Shown: positions 23,391 through 33,216, numbered from the stretch's first letter. The stretch is DNA of 64,000 bases from DATFVJ01 sp963727015 (GCA_963727015.1 CAVSEV010000016.1:186001-250000); one strand, 5' to 3'. A program made the numbers and translations. Notes: generated by a model not told the origin, from the sequence alone.

Positions 23391-25571
23391 ATGACCAGCC
23401 GGGTGTCGGCCCGCGGGCCGGTGGGTTCGCGGGACGGGCGAGTGGTGTCGGGCGTGGTGCCCCAGCTTGCCGATTGTTTCACTGCCAGGCCGGAGACGGC
23501 GCCTCATCTTGAGGCAGCGCTCGTTCCTGGTGCCGCGGTGGTGCTGGCGCCTGGCAGCGTTGCCGCGGAGAGGTCGCCGGTCTGGCTGGGGTCATCCGGC
23601 AAGACTCAGCTAGCCATTCATTCCGCGCACTCGTTGTGGCAGTCCGGCCGGGTGGACTTGCTGGTCTGGGTAGCTGCCACAAGCCGAGCGTCGGTGCTGT
23701 CCGGCTACGTGGAGGCGGCCGTGGCGGCGATGGGAACCGAACCGGCGGGTGACGCCGAGTCGGTCGCCGTCCGCTTCGTTAGCTGGCTCGGGGAGACGAG
23801 CCTGCCGTGGCTCGTCGTGCTCGACGATCTGTCCGACGCGGCGGATCTGCGCGGACTCTGGCCGGAGGGACCGACGGGCAGGGTCCTGATCACGACCGCC
23901 AATTCCGCGACTCTCTCCAGCGAGCACCGGGCGATGGTTCTCCCGGTCGGGGTCTTCAGCACCCGCGAGGCCCTGAGCTACGTAACGGGCCGCCTCACCG
24001 CGGACCCGGACCAGCGCCTCGGAGCGATAGACCTCGTCGAGGACCTTGGCCACGAGCCGTTGGCGCTCGCCCAGGCCACCGCGGTGATCGCAAGTTCGAA
24101 GCTGTCTTGCCATGACTACCGGGGTTACTTCTGCCGCCGGAGAGAGCAGCTGGCGGCGGCGAACGGCGGCAAGCCGCCGGCCGCCAAGGTCACCTGGGCG
24201 TTCTGCTTCGAGCAGGCTAACCGGCTGTCGCCGGACGGCGGAGCTCCATTGTTGCTGGCGCTTGCCGCGCTGCTTGACGGCAATGGGATGCCCGGTGCGC
24301 TCTTCACCACGTCGGCCGCGTGCGAATGCCTGCCGGGAGACGGCGGCACGGTCCAGGCGGCCCGGGAACGTGCCTGGGGGCTGCTGCTCCTTTTGCGGCG
24401 GTCAGGTTTGCTGGCCATCGATCTGACGGGCAGCCAGGCGACGGTCCGGATGAGCCGGGCTGTACAGGCGGCGGTCCGAGCTGAGACGCCCAAGGGAATG
24501 CTCGAACGGGCGGCGACAGCGGCAGCGGATGCGCTGCTGGAGGTGTGGCCAGAAGATGAGCAGCAGGCGTGGCTCACTGAGGACTTGCGGTCGTGTGCGG
24601 CAAGCCTTCAAGCGGCCGCCGGAGACCTGCTGTGGGCGGGTGGCTGTCACCCGCTGCTGTTCCGGGCCGGCCGGAGCCTCGACACCGCTCGTCTGACCGT
24701 CCCTGCCGCCGCCTACTGGAGGGACCTGGCGGCAGTCAGTGACCGGGTCCTTGGGCCGGGCCACCCGGATACCCTGGTGGCCGGCGAGCGGCTGGCCGGC
24801 GCGTACCTGACTGCCGGGCGCGCGGCCGAGGCGGTTTCATTGTTTCGGTGGGTCCTGACCGCCCGGTTTGGCGAGCTCGGGGCGGATCATCCCGGCACCA
24901 TTGCGGCCCGGCACAATCTCGGCCATGCTTTGGTCGCCACGAACCAGCTCGCAGACGCGGTCACCGTCCTGGACCAGGCTGTCGGCGATTACGAGCGCGC
25001 ACGCGGTCCTGACCATCTCGATACGGCCGGCGCGCGGGAGGATCTCGCTGCCGCGTACCGTGCCGCGGGGCAGTTCGCTGACGCGATCCGGTTGTACCAG
25101 CGCACGCTAGCCGACCGCGAGCGCATTCAGGAACCTCGGCATCCCGATGCCATGACCACCCGCCAGAAGCTGGCCGGCACCTACCTGGCCGATGGCCAGA
25201 TCAAGAAGGCTCTTTCCCACTACAAGCGGGTTCTGGCCGACCGGGAGCGCGTCCTTGGCCGCGCCCATCTGGAGACGATCGCGGCCCGCGGTAGCCTCGG
25301 CTCCGCCTATCACGCGGCCGGCCGGATGGGCTCCGCGCTGCAGCTCTACGAGCAGACCCGCGCGGATTACGAGCGCGTTCTGGGCGCTGATCATCCGGAT
25401 ACCCTGGCGTACCGTGCAAGCCTGGCGAACGCCTACTACAAGGTGGGCAGGCTGAGCGACGCGATGACGCTGCTCCGCGATACCGTCGCACGCTGTGAGC
25501 GGGTCCTGCCACCAGGGGATCCGCTGACGCAGGTTGTGCGAGAGAGCCTGACGAACATCGCAGGCGGATGA
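23391..25571 (+). CDS. NB-ARC-like ATPase with TPR repeats, paralogue B
   Basis: A 726-residue protein closely related to the one at 11193 over its whole length. The nucleotide-binding part has WLGSSGKTQLA for Walker A and WLVVLDDLSDAADL for Walker B, then LGHEPLALAQA. The C-terminal 300 residues are five to six 42-residue tetratricopeptide repeats with VLGADHPDT-like turns, ending NIAGG as paralogue A ends NIAGR. As in paralogue A, tryptophan stands where the first Walker A glycine should be. The ATG at 23391 is supported by alignment with the GTG of paralogue A. Function unknown; possibly a signal-sensing switch, regulator or defence protein. Confidence 0.87.
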   Translation: MTSRVSARGPVGSRDGRVVSGVVPQLADCFTARPETAPHLEAALVPGAAVVLAPGSVAAERSPVWLGSSGKTQLAIHSAHSLWQSGRVDLLVWVAATSRASVLSGYVEAAVAAMGTEPAGDAESVAVRFVSWLGETSLPWLVVLDDLSDAADLRGLWPEGPTGRVLITTANSATLSSEHRAMVLPVGVFSTREALSYVTGRLTADPDQRLGAIDLVEDLGHEPLALAQATAVIASSKLSCHDYRGYFCRRREQLAAANGGKPPAAKVTWAFCFEQANRLSPDGGAPLLLALAALLDGNGMPGALFTTSAACECLPGDGGTVQAARERAWGLLLLLRRSGLLAIDLTGSQATVRMSRAVQAAVRAETPKGMLERAATAAADALLEVWPEDEQQAWLTEDLRSCAASLQAAAGDLLWAGGCHPLLFRAGRSLDTARLTVPAAAYWRDLAAVSDRVLGPGHPDTLVAGERLAGAYLTAGRAAEAVSLFRWVLTARFGELGADHPGTIAARHNLGHALVATNQLADAVTVLDQAVGDYERARGPDHLDTAGAREDLAAAYRAAGQFADAIRLYQRTLADRERIQEPRHPDAMTTRQKLAGTYLADGQIKKALSHYKRVLADRERVLGRAHLETIAARGSLGSAYHAAGRMGSALQLYEQTRADYERVLGADHPDTLAYRASLANAYYKVGRLSDAMTLLRDTVARCERVLPPGDPLTQVVRESLTNIAGG

Positions 25572-25757
25572 CAATGCTCCCGTGGTGCCGCCCCCCGGCC
25601 AGCTCGCACCCGCGCAAGCTCACGGCCGGCCACTGGAGATCAACCTCGCCAGGTACCGGATCTCCGGGCACGGGCGCGGGCATTTGCCGAAGGTGACGAT
25701 GGGCCCTGGTGACGCTGGCACGGCGGGGGGAAGGGTGGGTCTGGAGCGGAGGTGGCC

Positions 25758-27098
25758 ATGATTTTCGCTGATCGGGCCGATGCGGGACGGCGCCTGGCCA
25801 CCCGGCTGCGGGACCTGCGAGATAAGCGTGTGGTGGTCCTTGGCCTGCCGCGGGGCGGCGTGCCGGTCGCTTTCGAGGTGGCCCGCGCCCTCGGCGCGCC
25901 GCTCGACGTCATCGTCGTCCGCAAGCTTGGGGTGCCGTTCCAGCCCGAACTGGGCATGGGCGCCATCGGCGAGGACGGGGTGCGGGTAATTAACCGCGAG
26001 GTCGTCCGCCTCGCCGGGGTCTCCAAGGACGAGCTGGCCGCGGTCGAGGCACGAGAACGCGCCGAGCTCGAACGCCGCGCCCGGCGCTTCCGCGGCGGCC
26101 GGCCGCGGCAGCCGCTTAACGGCCGGATTGCGGTGGTGGTCGATGACGGCGTCGCCACCGGGTCGACCGCCCAGGCCGCCTGCCAGATCGCCCGGGCGCA
26201 GGGAGCGGCCCGGGTGATACTCGCCGTGCCCGTCGCGCCGCCGCGGTGGGAGACGCGGATCGGGATCAGCGCCGACGAGCTGCTCTGCCTGGAGACCCCG
26301 GCACCGTTCCTGGCTATCGGGCAGTTCTACGCCGACTTCTCTCAGACAACCGACGACGAGGTGGCCGCCTGCCTGCAACGCGCGGCCACACCTGGCTCCG
26401 CGGCAGACGCCAGCGCGGCGGCCGCGGGCGGCCCCCTCGCCCGCGATGAAGAGGTGGAGGTCAGCACGGGGGCGGCCGGCCTGGCCGGTCATCTGACCGT
26501 GCCCGGCCAGGCGACCGGGATCGTGGTTTTCGCCCACGGCAGCGGCAGCAGCCGGCACAGCCCGCGCAACCGCTACGTCGCCGCCGTCTTAACCCAGGCG
26601 GGCCTGGGCACACTCCTGTTCGACCTGCTCACCCCGGAGGAGGAACTCGACCGGGCCAACGTGTTCGACATTGGCCTGCTCGCCGGGCGGCTCACCGACG
26701 TCACCCGATGGCTGGCCACCCAGCCCAGTGCCGCGGGCCTGCCCGTCGGCTACTTCGGCGCCAGCACCGGCGCCGCCGCCGCGCTGTGGGCCGCGGCCGA
26801 ACCCGGCGCCGGCGTCGCGGCCGTGGTGTCCCGCGGCGGACGCCCCGACCTCGCCAGTCCCCGCCTCGGCTCGGTGCGGGCACCCACGCTGCTCATCGTC
26901 GGCGGCCGCGATGACGTGGTGCTTGACCTGAACCGCCGGGCCCAGGCCGAGCTGCGCTGCGAGAACCACCTCGCCGTGATACCCGGCGCCACCCACCTGT
27001 TCGAGGAACCCGGCACCCTCCCCGCCGCCGCCGAACTGGCCCGTGACTGGTTCACCAGCCACCTGCCCCCGGGCGCTGGGAGCACGGTTCAGCCATAA
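25758..27098 (+). CDS. Phosphoribosyltransferase fused to a dienelactone-hydrolase-like domain
   Basis: 446 residues in two domains. The first (about 1-215) is a type I phosphoribosyltransferase: VVVLGLPRGGVPVA for the flavin/PPi loop and VVVDDGVATGSTAQA for the PRPP motif. The second (about 235-445) is an alpha/beta hydrolase: an HGSGSSRHSPRN oxyanion region, nucleophile serine in GASTGAAAAL, acid in GGRDDVV and histidine in GATHLFEEPG. This fusion occurs in several actinobacteria but its substrate is unknown. The ATG at 25758 lies five bases after CGGAGG. It stands alone and is convergent with the sigma factor gene. Confidence 0.92.
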   Translation: MIFADRADAGRRLATRLRDLRDKRVVVLGLPRGGVPVAFEVARALGAPLDVIVVRKLGVPFQPELGMGAIGEDGVRVINREVVRLAGVSKDELAAVEARERAELERRARRFRGGRPRQPLNGRIAVVVDDGVATGSTAQAACQIARAQGAARVILAVPVAPPRWETRIGISADELLCLETPAPFLAIGQFYADFSQTTDDEVAACLQRAATPGSAADASAAAAGGPLARDEEVEVSTGAAGLAGHLTVPGQATGIVVFAHGSGSSRHSPRNRYVAAVLTQAGLGTLLFDLLTPEEELDRANVFDIGLLAGRLTDVTRWLATQPSAAGLPVGYFGASTGAAAALWAAAEPGAGVAAVVSRGGRPDLASPRLGSVRAPTLLIVGGRDDVVLDLNRRAQAELRCENHLAVIPGATHLFEEPGTLPAAAELARDWFTSHLPPGAGSTVQP

Positions 27099-27165
27099 CT
27101 TACGCCGGAAGAACACCAGGTTGCCGCGCTGGAGCGGCGTTATCCCCGCGGCAGTGGCTGGCGAG

Positions 27166-27756
27166 TCAGGTCACGTCCCGCGCTCGGGGTTCGGCGTTGA
27201 TCAGGGAGGCGATTGGCGGGCAGCGGCGCATCGCTACTAGGCAGCGGGCGCGGTGGGACCCGATGCTCCCAGCTGGGATGCCCAGCTTGGCGCTGATCTC
27301 GGCGTAGGTCACCGGCGGGTCTTCGATGAGCATGGCGATCAGCCGCTGGCAGTGTGGGGGCAGCTGGGTGAACGCCGCACGCAGCGCGGCGTGGCGCTCC
27401 GCCTTCGCCAGCTCGCTCTCCGCCACCCCGGCTTGCAGATCCGGGATGCTGCCGGAGTCCGGCACCTGTCCGGGAGCCTGTCTGCCCGCCGCGGGTAAGA
27501 GCCGGCGGCATTCCCGCTGGGTGGTGGTGGCGAGCCAGCCGGGAAGTGCGGCCGGATCCGGCAGCGCGCCAAGCTGGCCCACCAACTGCAGCCAGACGCT
27601 CTGGCCGACGCCGTCGGCATCGGGCCGGCTCAGCCGGTACCGGCGGCAGATTGACCAGACCAGCGGGGCGTACCGCTCGACGAGTTCGTCCCACGCCTGC
27701 TTATCGCCATCTCTCGCGCGGGTCACCAGGGTGGCGAACGAAGGGTCAGCGCGCAT
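27166..27756 (-). CDS. ECF-like RNA polymerase sigma factor
   Basis: A 196-residue sigma-70 family protein. Region 2 is AWDELVERYAPLVWSICRRY with GWLATTTQRECRRLL at its end. Region 4 is LPPHCQRLIAMLIEDPPVTY followed by ISAKLGIPAGSIGSHRARCL, a clear helix-turn-helix. The 25-residue linker and short C-terminus fit ECF-type factors of the SigE/actinobacterial orphan groups. No anti-sigma gene with a zinc motif lies beside it. ATG start at 27756; the ribosome site (GAGGG) is rather distant. Confidence 0.9.
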   Translation of the reverse strand: MRADPSFATLVTRARDGDKQAWDELVERYAPLVWSICRRYRLSRPDADGVGQSVWLQLVGQLGALPDPAALPGWLATTTQRECRRLLPAAGRQAPGQVPDSGSIPDLQAGVAESELAKAERHAALRAAFTQLPPHCQRLIAMLIEDPPVTYAEISAKLGIPAGSIGSHRARCLVAMRRCPPIASLINAEPRARDVT

Positions 27757-28107
27757 CGGGTTTCACGCCCTCTCGCGTATATGCACTGGGCCGCGGCCAG
27801 CGCGTCTGCCGCGGGCAGCCGCCACCACCGGAGCAGGCTCCACAGGACGGGCCTCCCATGGGCCAGGCAGGCCACGTTCGGTGGCAGGCTGACCGCTGTT
27901 TGCCGCTGCGGGCGCGCGCTGGCCGGGCATTCCCGGCCAGCGTGGAGGTTCTTCGTCCCCGCCCCGCATGGGAAGCAGGACAACGCCGTCATATGCAAGC
28001 GCGCTGGTGAATGTGTGCAGAGCGGGTGAAGATTCACAGCGGGCTATCGTTGGGTACCGGCGCGAATTGCTGGTCCCGGCCTGCGGTTGACCGCCCAGGA
28101 GCGGAGG
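27757..28107. other. Intergenic region between sigma factor and acyl-CoA synthetase
   Basis: 350 bases without a supported gene on either strand. It should hold the promoter of the sigma factor gene and the terminator of the synthetase gene, but neither could be placed with confidence. Confidence 0.4.
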
Positions 28108-29832
28108 CTAACCCTTTAGGCCGGGGAAGTCGTCCTCCCAGAATTCGCGCGGGCGGCGGCCCGGCGCGGTCTCCTGCCCGCCGCCATGGCGGGATTCTTC
28201 CTCGCCGCGCAGGTCCACCCGCCGGATCTTCCCTGAGATGGTCTTGGGCAGCTCGGCGAACTCGATCCGCCGCACCCGCTTGTAGGGAGCCAGCCGGCCT
28301 CGCGCGTACGTCAGGATGGCGGCAGCGGTGTCGGCCGAGGGCTGCCAGCCGGCGGCGAGCATCACGTACGCCTTGGGCACGGCCAGCCGGATCGCGTCCG
28401 GTGAGGGGACGACCGCGGCCTCGGCCACGGCCTCGTGCTCGATCAGCACGTTTTCAAGCTCGAACGGCGAGATCAGGTAGTCGGAGGCCTTGAAGACGTC
28501 GTCGGTGCGGCCGACATAGGTGATGTAGCCATCGGCGTCCCTGCTCGCGACGTCTCCCGTGTGGTAGAAACCATCGCGCATGGCAGCTGCGGTCAGCGCC
28601 GGGTCGCCGCGGTAGCAGGTCATGAGGCCCAGTGGCCGCCGCGACAGGTCCAGGCAGATCTCGCCGTCGTCGGCGTGCGCACCTGTCAAGGGGTCGACGA
28701 GCGCGACCTCGTAGCCGGGGAGTGGCCGGCCCATCGACCCGGGCCTGACCGGCTGGCCGGGGGAGTTCCCGATCTGCGCGGTGGTCTCCGTCTGCCCGTA
28801 ACCGTCCCGGACCGTGATACCCCACACCTTCCGGACCTGCTCGATGACCTCGGGGTTCAACGGCTCGCCCGCGGACACGCACTCCCGCAGCGACCGCGGG
28901 GCAGCGCCGAGATCTGACTGGATCAGGATCCGCCAGACCGTCGGCGGCGCGCAGAACGTCGTCACCCCGCAACGCTGCATCGCATCGAGAAGAGGCGCCG
29001 CGGAGAATCGCCGGTAGTCGCCGACCAGCGCGGTGGCCCCGGCGATCCATGGCGCGTAGACATTGCTCCAGGCGTGCTTTGCCCAGCCGGGCGAGGAGAT
29101 GTTCAGGTGCACGTCACCCGGCTGCAGGCCCAGCCAGTACATGGTGGAAAGGTGCCCGGCCGGGTAGGAGACGTGGCTGTGCTCGACCAGCTTCGGCGTG
29201 GCGGTCGTGCCCGACGTGAAGTACAGCAGCAGCGGATCGGACCCGCGGGTCACCCCGTCGGGCCCGAAACCAGCAGGGGCGGCGCGTGAATCCTCATATG
29301 AATGCCATCCCGCCACCGCCGGCCCGACTGAAATGGGAATCCAGCCGCCGCCGAGCCCGGCGAACTTCCCGGTCTCGCCGGACTCCGTGATCACATGCCG
29401 GACCGCGCCACGCGAGATCCGGTCGGCGATATCCGCCGGCTGAAGCAGCGTCGCCGCCGGGATGATCACCGCGCCGAGCTTCATCGCGGCGAGGATCACT
29501 TCCCACAGCGGTGCCTGGTTGCCGAGCATGAGCAGCACGTGATCGCCGCGGCCGACGCCGAGGCCACGCAGCCACGTCGCCACCTGATCCGACCGCGCGC
29601 TCAGGTCCGCATACGACATCTTCGTGTCCGGCCGGTCCTCGGTCACGATCCACAGCGCCAGCCGGTCCGGGTGCTCGCGTGCGATGACGTCGAACCAGTC
29701 GAGCGCCCAGTTGAACTCGTCCAGCCGCGGCCAGCTGAATTCGCGGTGCGCGGCCAAGTAGTCGGTGCGGTGGCGCAGCAGTAAATCCCGCGCTGACCGG
29801 AACACCTCGGTTTCAGAATGCTCATCCGTCAT
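28108..29832 (-). CDS. Acyl-CoA synthetase (AMP-dependent synthetase/ligase)
   Basis: A 574-residue adenylate-forming enzyme. The P-loop motif is LLYFTSGTTATPKLVEHSH (A3), followed by GYGQTETT (A5) and TGDVASRDADGYITYVGRTDD (A7-A8, in part). The lysine motif near the end is LPKTISGKIRRVDLR (A10). The layout (DEFNWALDWFDVIAREHPDR at the N-terminus) fits the medium-chain/benzoate-type ligases that activate carboxylic acids as CoA thioesters. The ATG at 29832 follows AAAGGATGTCGGT. The last 35 residues are Arg/Gly-rich. It stands apart from other fatty-acid genes. Confidence 0.93.
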   Translation of the reverse strand: MTDEHSETEVFRSARDLLLRHRTDYLAAHREFSWPRLDEFNWALDWFDVIAREHPDRLALWIVTEDRPDTKMSYADLSARSDQVATWLRGLGVGRGDHVLLMLGNQAPLWEVILAAMKLGAVIIPAATLLQPADIADRISRGAVRHVITESGETGKFAGLGGGWIPISVGPAVAGWHSYEDSRAAPAGFGPDGVTRGSDPLLLYFTSGTTATPKLVEHSHVSYPAGHLSTMYWLGLQPGDVHLNISSPGWAKHAWSNVYAPWIAGATALVGDYRRFSAAPLLDAMQRCGVTTFCAPPTVWRILIQSDLGAAPRSLRECVSAGEPLNPEVIEQVRKVWGITVRDGYGQTETTAQIGNSPGQPVRPGSMGRPLPGYEVALVDPLTGAHADDGEICLDLSRRPLGLMTCYRGDPALTAAAMRDGFYHTGDVASRDADGYITYVGRTDDVFKASDYLISPFELENVLIEHEAVAEAAVVPSPDAIRLAVPKAYVMLAAGWQPSADTAAAILTYARGRLAPYKRVRRIEFAELPKTISGKIRRVDLRGEEESRHGGGQETAPGRRPREFWEDDFPGLKG

Positions 29833-29910
29833 ACCGACATCCTTTACCGGGAAGCCGACGGGCACAACGGGCCGCGGCTTGGCGCGACCGGCGCGCAGCA
29901 GCCAATCAGA

Positions 29911-30297
29911 TCAGCCGCCATGCACGTGATACGCCCCGCCATGCTCGGTGAGGTACTCGTCGCCGACCGCTTCCGCTTCGGCCCGTGTGCCGTACCCAAC
30001 CGTTCGGCCGATGTCCACCGCGTATCCGTCAGGGCGGGTCCAGGTAACGCGCCACGCGCCACCTTGTGCTGCGGTAAGCCGCCGTTCGACTTCATCGTTG
30101 ACAGCGTTGCGCAGGTCACTCGCTTCGCGGATGCCCGATGGCATCCGTGCCTGCCGGTAGTAATCGTTCGTGTCCACGCTGGCATCGAGTTCGTCCCAGG
30201 AAGAAACGTCGCGGGGAACCTGGCCGCTGTCCTGATCCTCCTTGATCATGGCCATGATGGCGTCGGCGTAGCGCTGCACGTTTTCGGTGGTTGTCAT
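29911..30297 (-). CDS. Small hypothetical protein
   Basis: A 128-residue protein with a strong GGGAGG ribosome site. The N-terminus is helical (ENVQRYADAIMAMIKEDQDS), the middle holds acidic W-D-E-L-D-A-S-V-D-T-N-D-Y-Y, and the C-terminus forms strands (GAWRVTWTRPDGYAVDIGRT). It ends in GGAYHVHGG. No membrane segment or known domain. It is encoded 78 bases upstream of the acyl-CoA synthetase on the same strand and could be co-transcribed. Confidence 0.65.
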   Translation of the reverse strand: MTTTENVQRYADAIMAMIKEDQDSGQVPRDVSSWDELDASVDTNDYYRQARMPSGIREASDLRNAVNDEVERRLTAAQGGAWRVTWTRPDGYAVDIGRTVGYGTRAEAEAVGDEYLTEHGGAYHVHGG

Positions 30298-30671
30298 GAG
30301 CCAGCCTCCCTTGTGTTGCCTCAGCCAACGGCGCTCATCTGCATTGGGGCACTGCGAGCCAGCACGCCAGGGCGGCTGACGGCGTTCTTGCTGCCGCAGC
30401 AGCGGACCAGAGATCGCTCACGGCGTGGGCCGCCTCGAAGGGTTTCGCAGGAGCGAGGCTCCCCGCTGCGGCATCATGTCTGAGCAAGGCCCACTGTCTC
30501 GCCGGGCGGACAGCCGGTGGCAGGGCCGTTCAGCCCGGCGGCCGAGGGACCTCGGTCACCGGTTTCCGCGACAGATATCGGCAGGAAGTCCGGAAATTGC
30601 CCGGCTATCAGGCACATCCTCAGCTGGCTCGCGCGTGATCGGTTGCGGCGCGGCGTGACCAGCGCCCGCGG
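30298..30671. other. Intergenic region
   Basis: No gene supported. It lies between the 3' end of the protease gene and the start of the small protein gene on the same strand, so it probably contains a terminator and the promoter of the latter. Confidence 0.4.
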
Positions 30672-31802
30672 TCACGAGCCGGGCAGCTGCCCCAAGATCA
30701 CCTGAACCGTTGCGGTGCCGCCATTGGCCTTGGTCAGGGTGACTGGCACCTGCTGGCCTGGGCGCAGGCTGGCGAGGACCGCCGCAAGGGTCTCGGTGTC
30801 TGGAGTAGCCGTACCGTTGACCGCGGTGATGACATCGCCGGTGGCGAGGCCTGCCTTCGCCGCTGCGCCGCCCGGAGTTACCGTGGCGATGCCCGCACCC
30901 GCGGGCTGGCCGTCCGGGCCTGTGATCGTCTGCACGCTCACGCCGAGGGCCGCGCGGCGCGAGTTCGTGACATGCCCCGTCTTGACGAGCTGGCCAGCGA
31001 TATCTGTGACGATGTTGGCCGGGATAGCGAAGCCAATCCCTGGTGCGGCACCGCCCAGCTGCTGGTCGGTGGCCGCCAGCGTGGGGATGCCGACCACCTG
31101 GTCGGATAGGTTGACGAGCGCGCCGCCGCTGTTGCCCGGATTGATGGCCGCCGAGGTCTGGATCGCATCGGGCAGTGTCGCCCCCGGCGACCCGCTCTCC
31201 TGCGGCTCGGACACGGTCCGCCCGACGGCAGAGATGATCCCGTCCGTCACGCTGCTGGCCAGGCCCAGTGGATTGCCCATCGCGAGCACAATGTCGCCGA
31301 CCTGCAGCTTCGAGGAATCGGCAAAATGAGCGGGAGTCAGCCGCGCCGCTCCGGTGACCTTGATCACGGCCAGGTCGTCCGGCAGATAACTGCCCACGAG
31401 CTTGGCGGTCAACGGCGTCACCGAACCGGTGAGGAGGACCTTGAATGCCGTGGCACTGCCCACCACGTGCGCGTTCGTGACAATGTCACCGGCGCCATCG
31501 TAGACGACGCCCGAGCCAAGACCCGATGAGGTCGTGATCTCCACAACCGACGGCAGCACGCGGTGGATCGCATCGACATATGCCTGCTGGAGGCCAACGA
31601 CGCTGCCCGTCGGCGTCGCGACCGCGGTCACCGTGGGCGTCGCTGCCGGTGTCGCGGCGGTGGATCCGCCGCTCGTACACCCCGCGCATACCAGCGCCAG
31701 CGCCCCTGCGGCTGCTGCGGCTGCTGCGGATCCAGCCGCCCGCAGCCCGCGCGCCCGGTCACGCGCGTGCCCGGTGCCGTACTCAGACCATCGCTGCCGC
31801 AT
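30672..31802 (-). CDS. HtrA/DegP-like serine protease, probable lipoprotein
   Basis: A 376-residue S1C protease. The N-terminus has a basic region, a hydrophobic run and ALVCAGC, a plausible but imperfect lipobox with Cys42. A Thr/Ala/Pro spacer follows. The catalytic triad is His112 (TNAHVV), Asp143 (PDDLAVIKV) and Ser225 (INPGNSGGALV). A single PDZ domain fills the end (GLATGDVITAVNGTATPDTE). Family members degrade or refold damaged exported proteins outside the membrane. No two-component genes adjoin it. The ATG follows AGGTGACGCG. Confidence 0.94.
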   Translation of the reverse strand: MRQRWSEYGTGHARDRARGLRAAGSAAAAAAAGALALVCAGCTSGGSTAATPAATPTVTAVATPTGSVVGLQQAYVDAIHRVLPSVVEITTSSGLGSGVVYDGAGDIVTNAHVVGSATAFKVLLTGSVTPLTAKLVGSYLPDDLAVIKVTGAARLTPAHFADSSKLQVGDIVLAMGNPLGLASSVTDGIISAVGRTVSEPQESGSPGATLPDAIQTSAAINPGNSGGALVNLSDQVVGIPTLAATDQQLGGAAPGIGFAIPANIVTDIAGQLVKTGHVTNSRRAALGVSVQTITGPDGQPAGAGIATVTPGGAAAKAGLATGDVITAVNGTATPDTETLAAVLASLRPGQQVPVTLTKANGGTATVQVILGQLPGS

Positions 31803-32233
31803 CGCGTCACCTGTCCGGAACCGTTCGATATGAGGACACTGTCGCCTGGCGGGCTGAAGCGAGCGTCACCCTGCACGGGTGAACCGCCCGTCCTGGCAGG
31901 CGCTTGCGGGGCGGGGCCGCGCGGCGCCTGCACACCGTCACGGGCAGCGGCGCGCCAGGACGCGGCAGCCGTTCAGGGGGATGACCGCGGCTGCCGTTCG
32001 GGGCACCCGCACTGCCCCGGCGGGCCAGGGCGTTTTCAGTGCCTTTGCCCGGATTCTGCCCGGAGGAAGGCTTGCTGACCGAGCCCAGCGTCAACCGGCG
32101 CCCGCGAGAAGCTGGCCGGCCATGCTGCTGACTAGCCGCCGCCGGGCCGGTTCATATCTGGATTGTGCATTGCCCTGGTCCGGGGCCCTGTTAGCGCCTT
32201 CGATGGCGTAGCGTCGGTAACGAGGGCTCGGCG
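31803..32233. other. Divergent intergenic region
   Basis: 430 bases without a supported gene, between the protease and the GAF-domain gene. It should hold both promoters. No repeat or strong hairpin noted. Confidence 0.4.
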
Positions 32234-33064
32234 GTGTCCGGGTCTGGAAGGGCGTTGGGTCTAGTCCCCGCTGGCGCTTTCCTTTCTCGAGCGGAGGAGG
32301 CAGCAGGTGGACGGTTGCCATGGTGGCGTGGGTGGCAGGCCAGGCTCGTGCCGGGGCTGGTGTCGCTGATGGCAGGCGATCGGCTTCATCGGATCTTGGC
32401 TGAGTTGTCCGCCGGGGGCGGGGACGCGTGGTCGTCAGCCTGGCTGTGCGGGGTGTGCCCGGGGATCGTCGGGGTGAGCGGCGCGGGGGTGATGCTCATG
32501 TCGGGGGACATACCAAGCGGGTCCTTGTGCACAACGAACGAGGTGAGCCACTTGATCGAGGAGCTGCAGTACACCCTCGGCGAGGGGCCGTGCGTAGACG
32601 CTTACAACCATGACCGCGTCGTGGCCGAGCCTGACCTGGCGGATCCGGTGACCGGCCGGTGGTTCGCCTTTACCCCGCCGGCGCTGGCGGCGGGTGTGCG
32701 GGCGGTGTTCGGGTTCCCGCTGCGGGTGGGCGCGGTGCGCCTTGGGGCGCTGAACCTGTACCGGGACTGGTCTGGCCGGCTGAGCGACGACCAGCACGCT
32801 GACGCGCTGGTGGTGGCTGACCTGGCTGCCCGCTGGGTGCTGGAGGCCCAGGCCGGCGCGCCCGCGGACGGGGTGGCTGCGGCGCTGGAGGCCGGCGCTG
32901 ACTTCCACTTCGTGGTGCACAACGCGGCTGGCATGGTCGCGGTCCAGCTGGGGGTCAGCGTCACCGAAGCAATCATCCGGCTGCGGGCGCACGCCTTCAG
33001 CACCGATCGGCTGCTCGCCAATGTGGCCGAGGATGTCGTGGCCCGCAGGCTCCGGCTGGGATGA
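32234..33064 (+). CDS. GAF domain protein with ANTAR-like C-terminus
   Basis: Up to 276 residues. The GAF fold is visible from about residue 47: DRLHRILAELSAG, VSGAGVMLMSGD, LQYTLGEGPCVDAYNHDRVV and VFGFPLRVGAVRLGALNLYR. The last 60 residues resemble an ANTAR helix bundle (MVAVQLGVSVTEAIIRLRAH, then LLANVAEDVVARRLRLG). ANTAR domains bind hairpins in mRNA leaders to prevent termination. The start is uncertain: GTG at 32234 is the longest, while ATG at 32369 begins right at the GAF domain. The stop overlaps an ATG (ATGA), and a sister gene follows. Confidence 0.82.
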   Translation: MSGSGRALGLVPAGAFLSRAEEAAGGRLPWWRGWQARLVPGLVSLMAGDRLHRILAELSAGGGDAWSSAWLCGVCPGIVGVSGAGVMLMSGDIPSGSLCTTNEVSHLIEELQYTLGEGPCVDAYNHDRVVAEPDLADPVTGRWFAFTPPALAAGVRAVFGFPLRVGAVRLGALNLYRDWSGRLSDDQHADALVVADLAARWVLEAQAGAPADGVAAALEAGADFHFVVHNAAGMVAVQLGVSVTEAIIRLRAHAFSTDRLLANVAEDVVARRLRLG

Positions 33065-33216
33065 ACCCTGCCCGCCGGGCCCGCCCGGCCGGGGAAAGGG
33101 GCTATTGGGCCGGGACAGGGCCGCTGGCCGCTATTAGGATGGGTGCCACGGCCCGGGGCTCCGATCCGGCGTCCGTCGGCCGTGTGGGCCGCCGGGCTCG
33201 GGAGGGCGTGTTGGAG

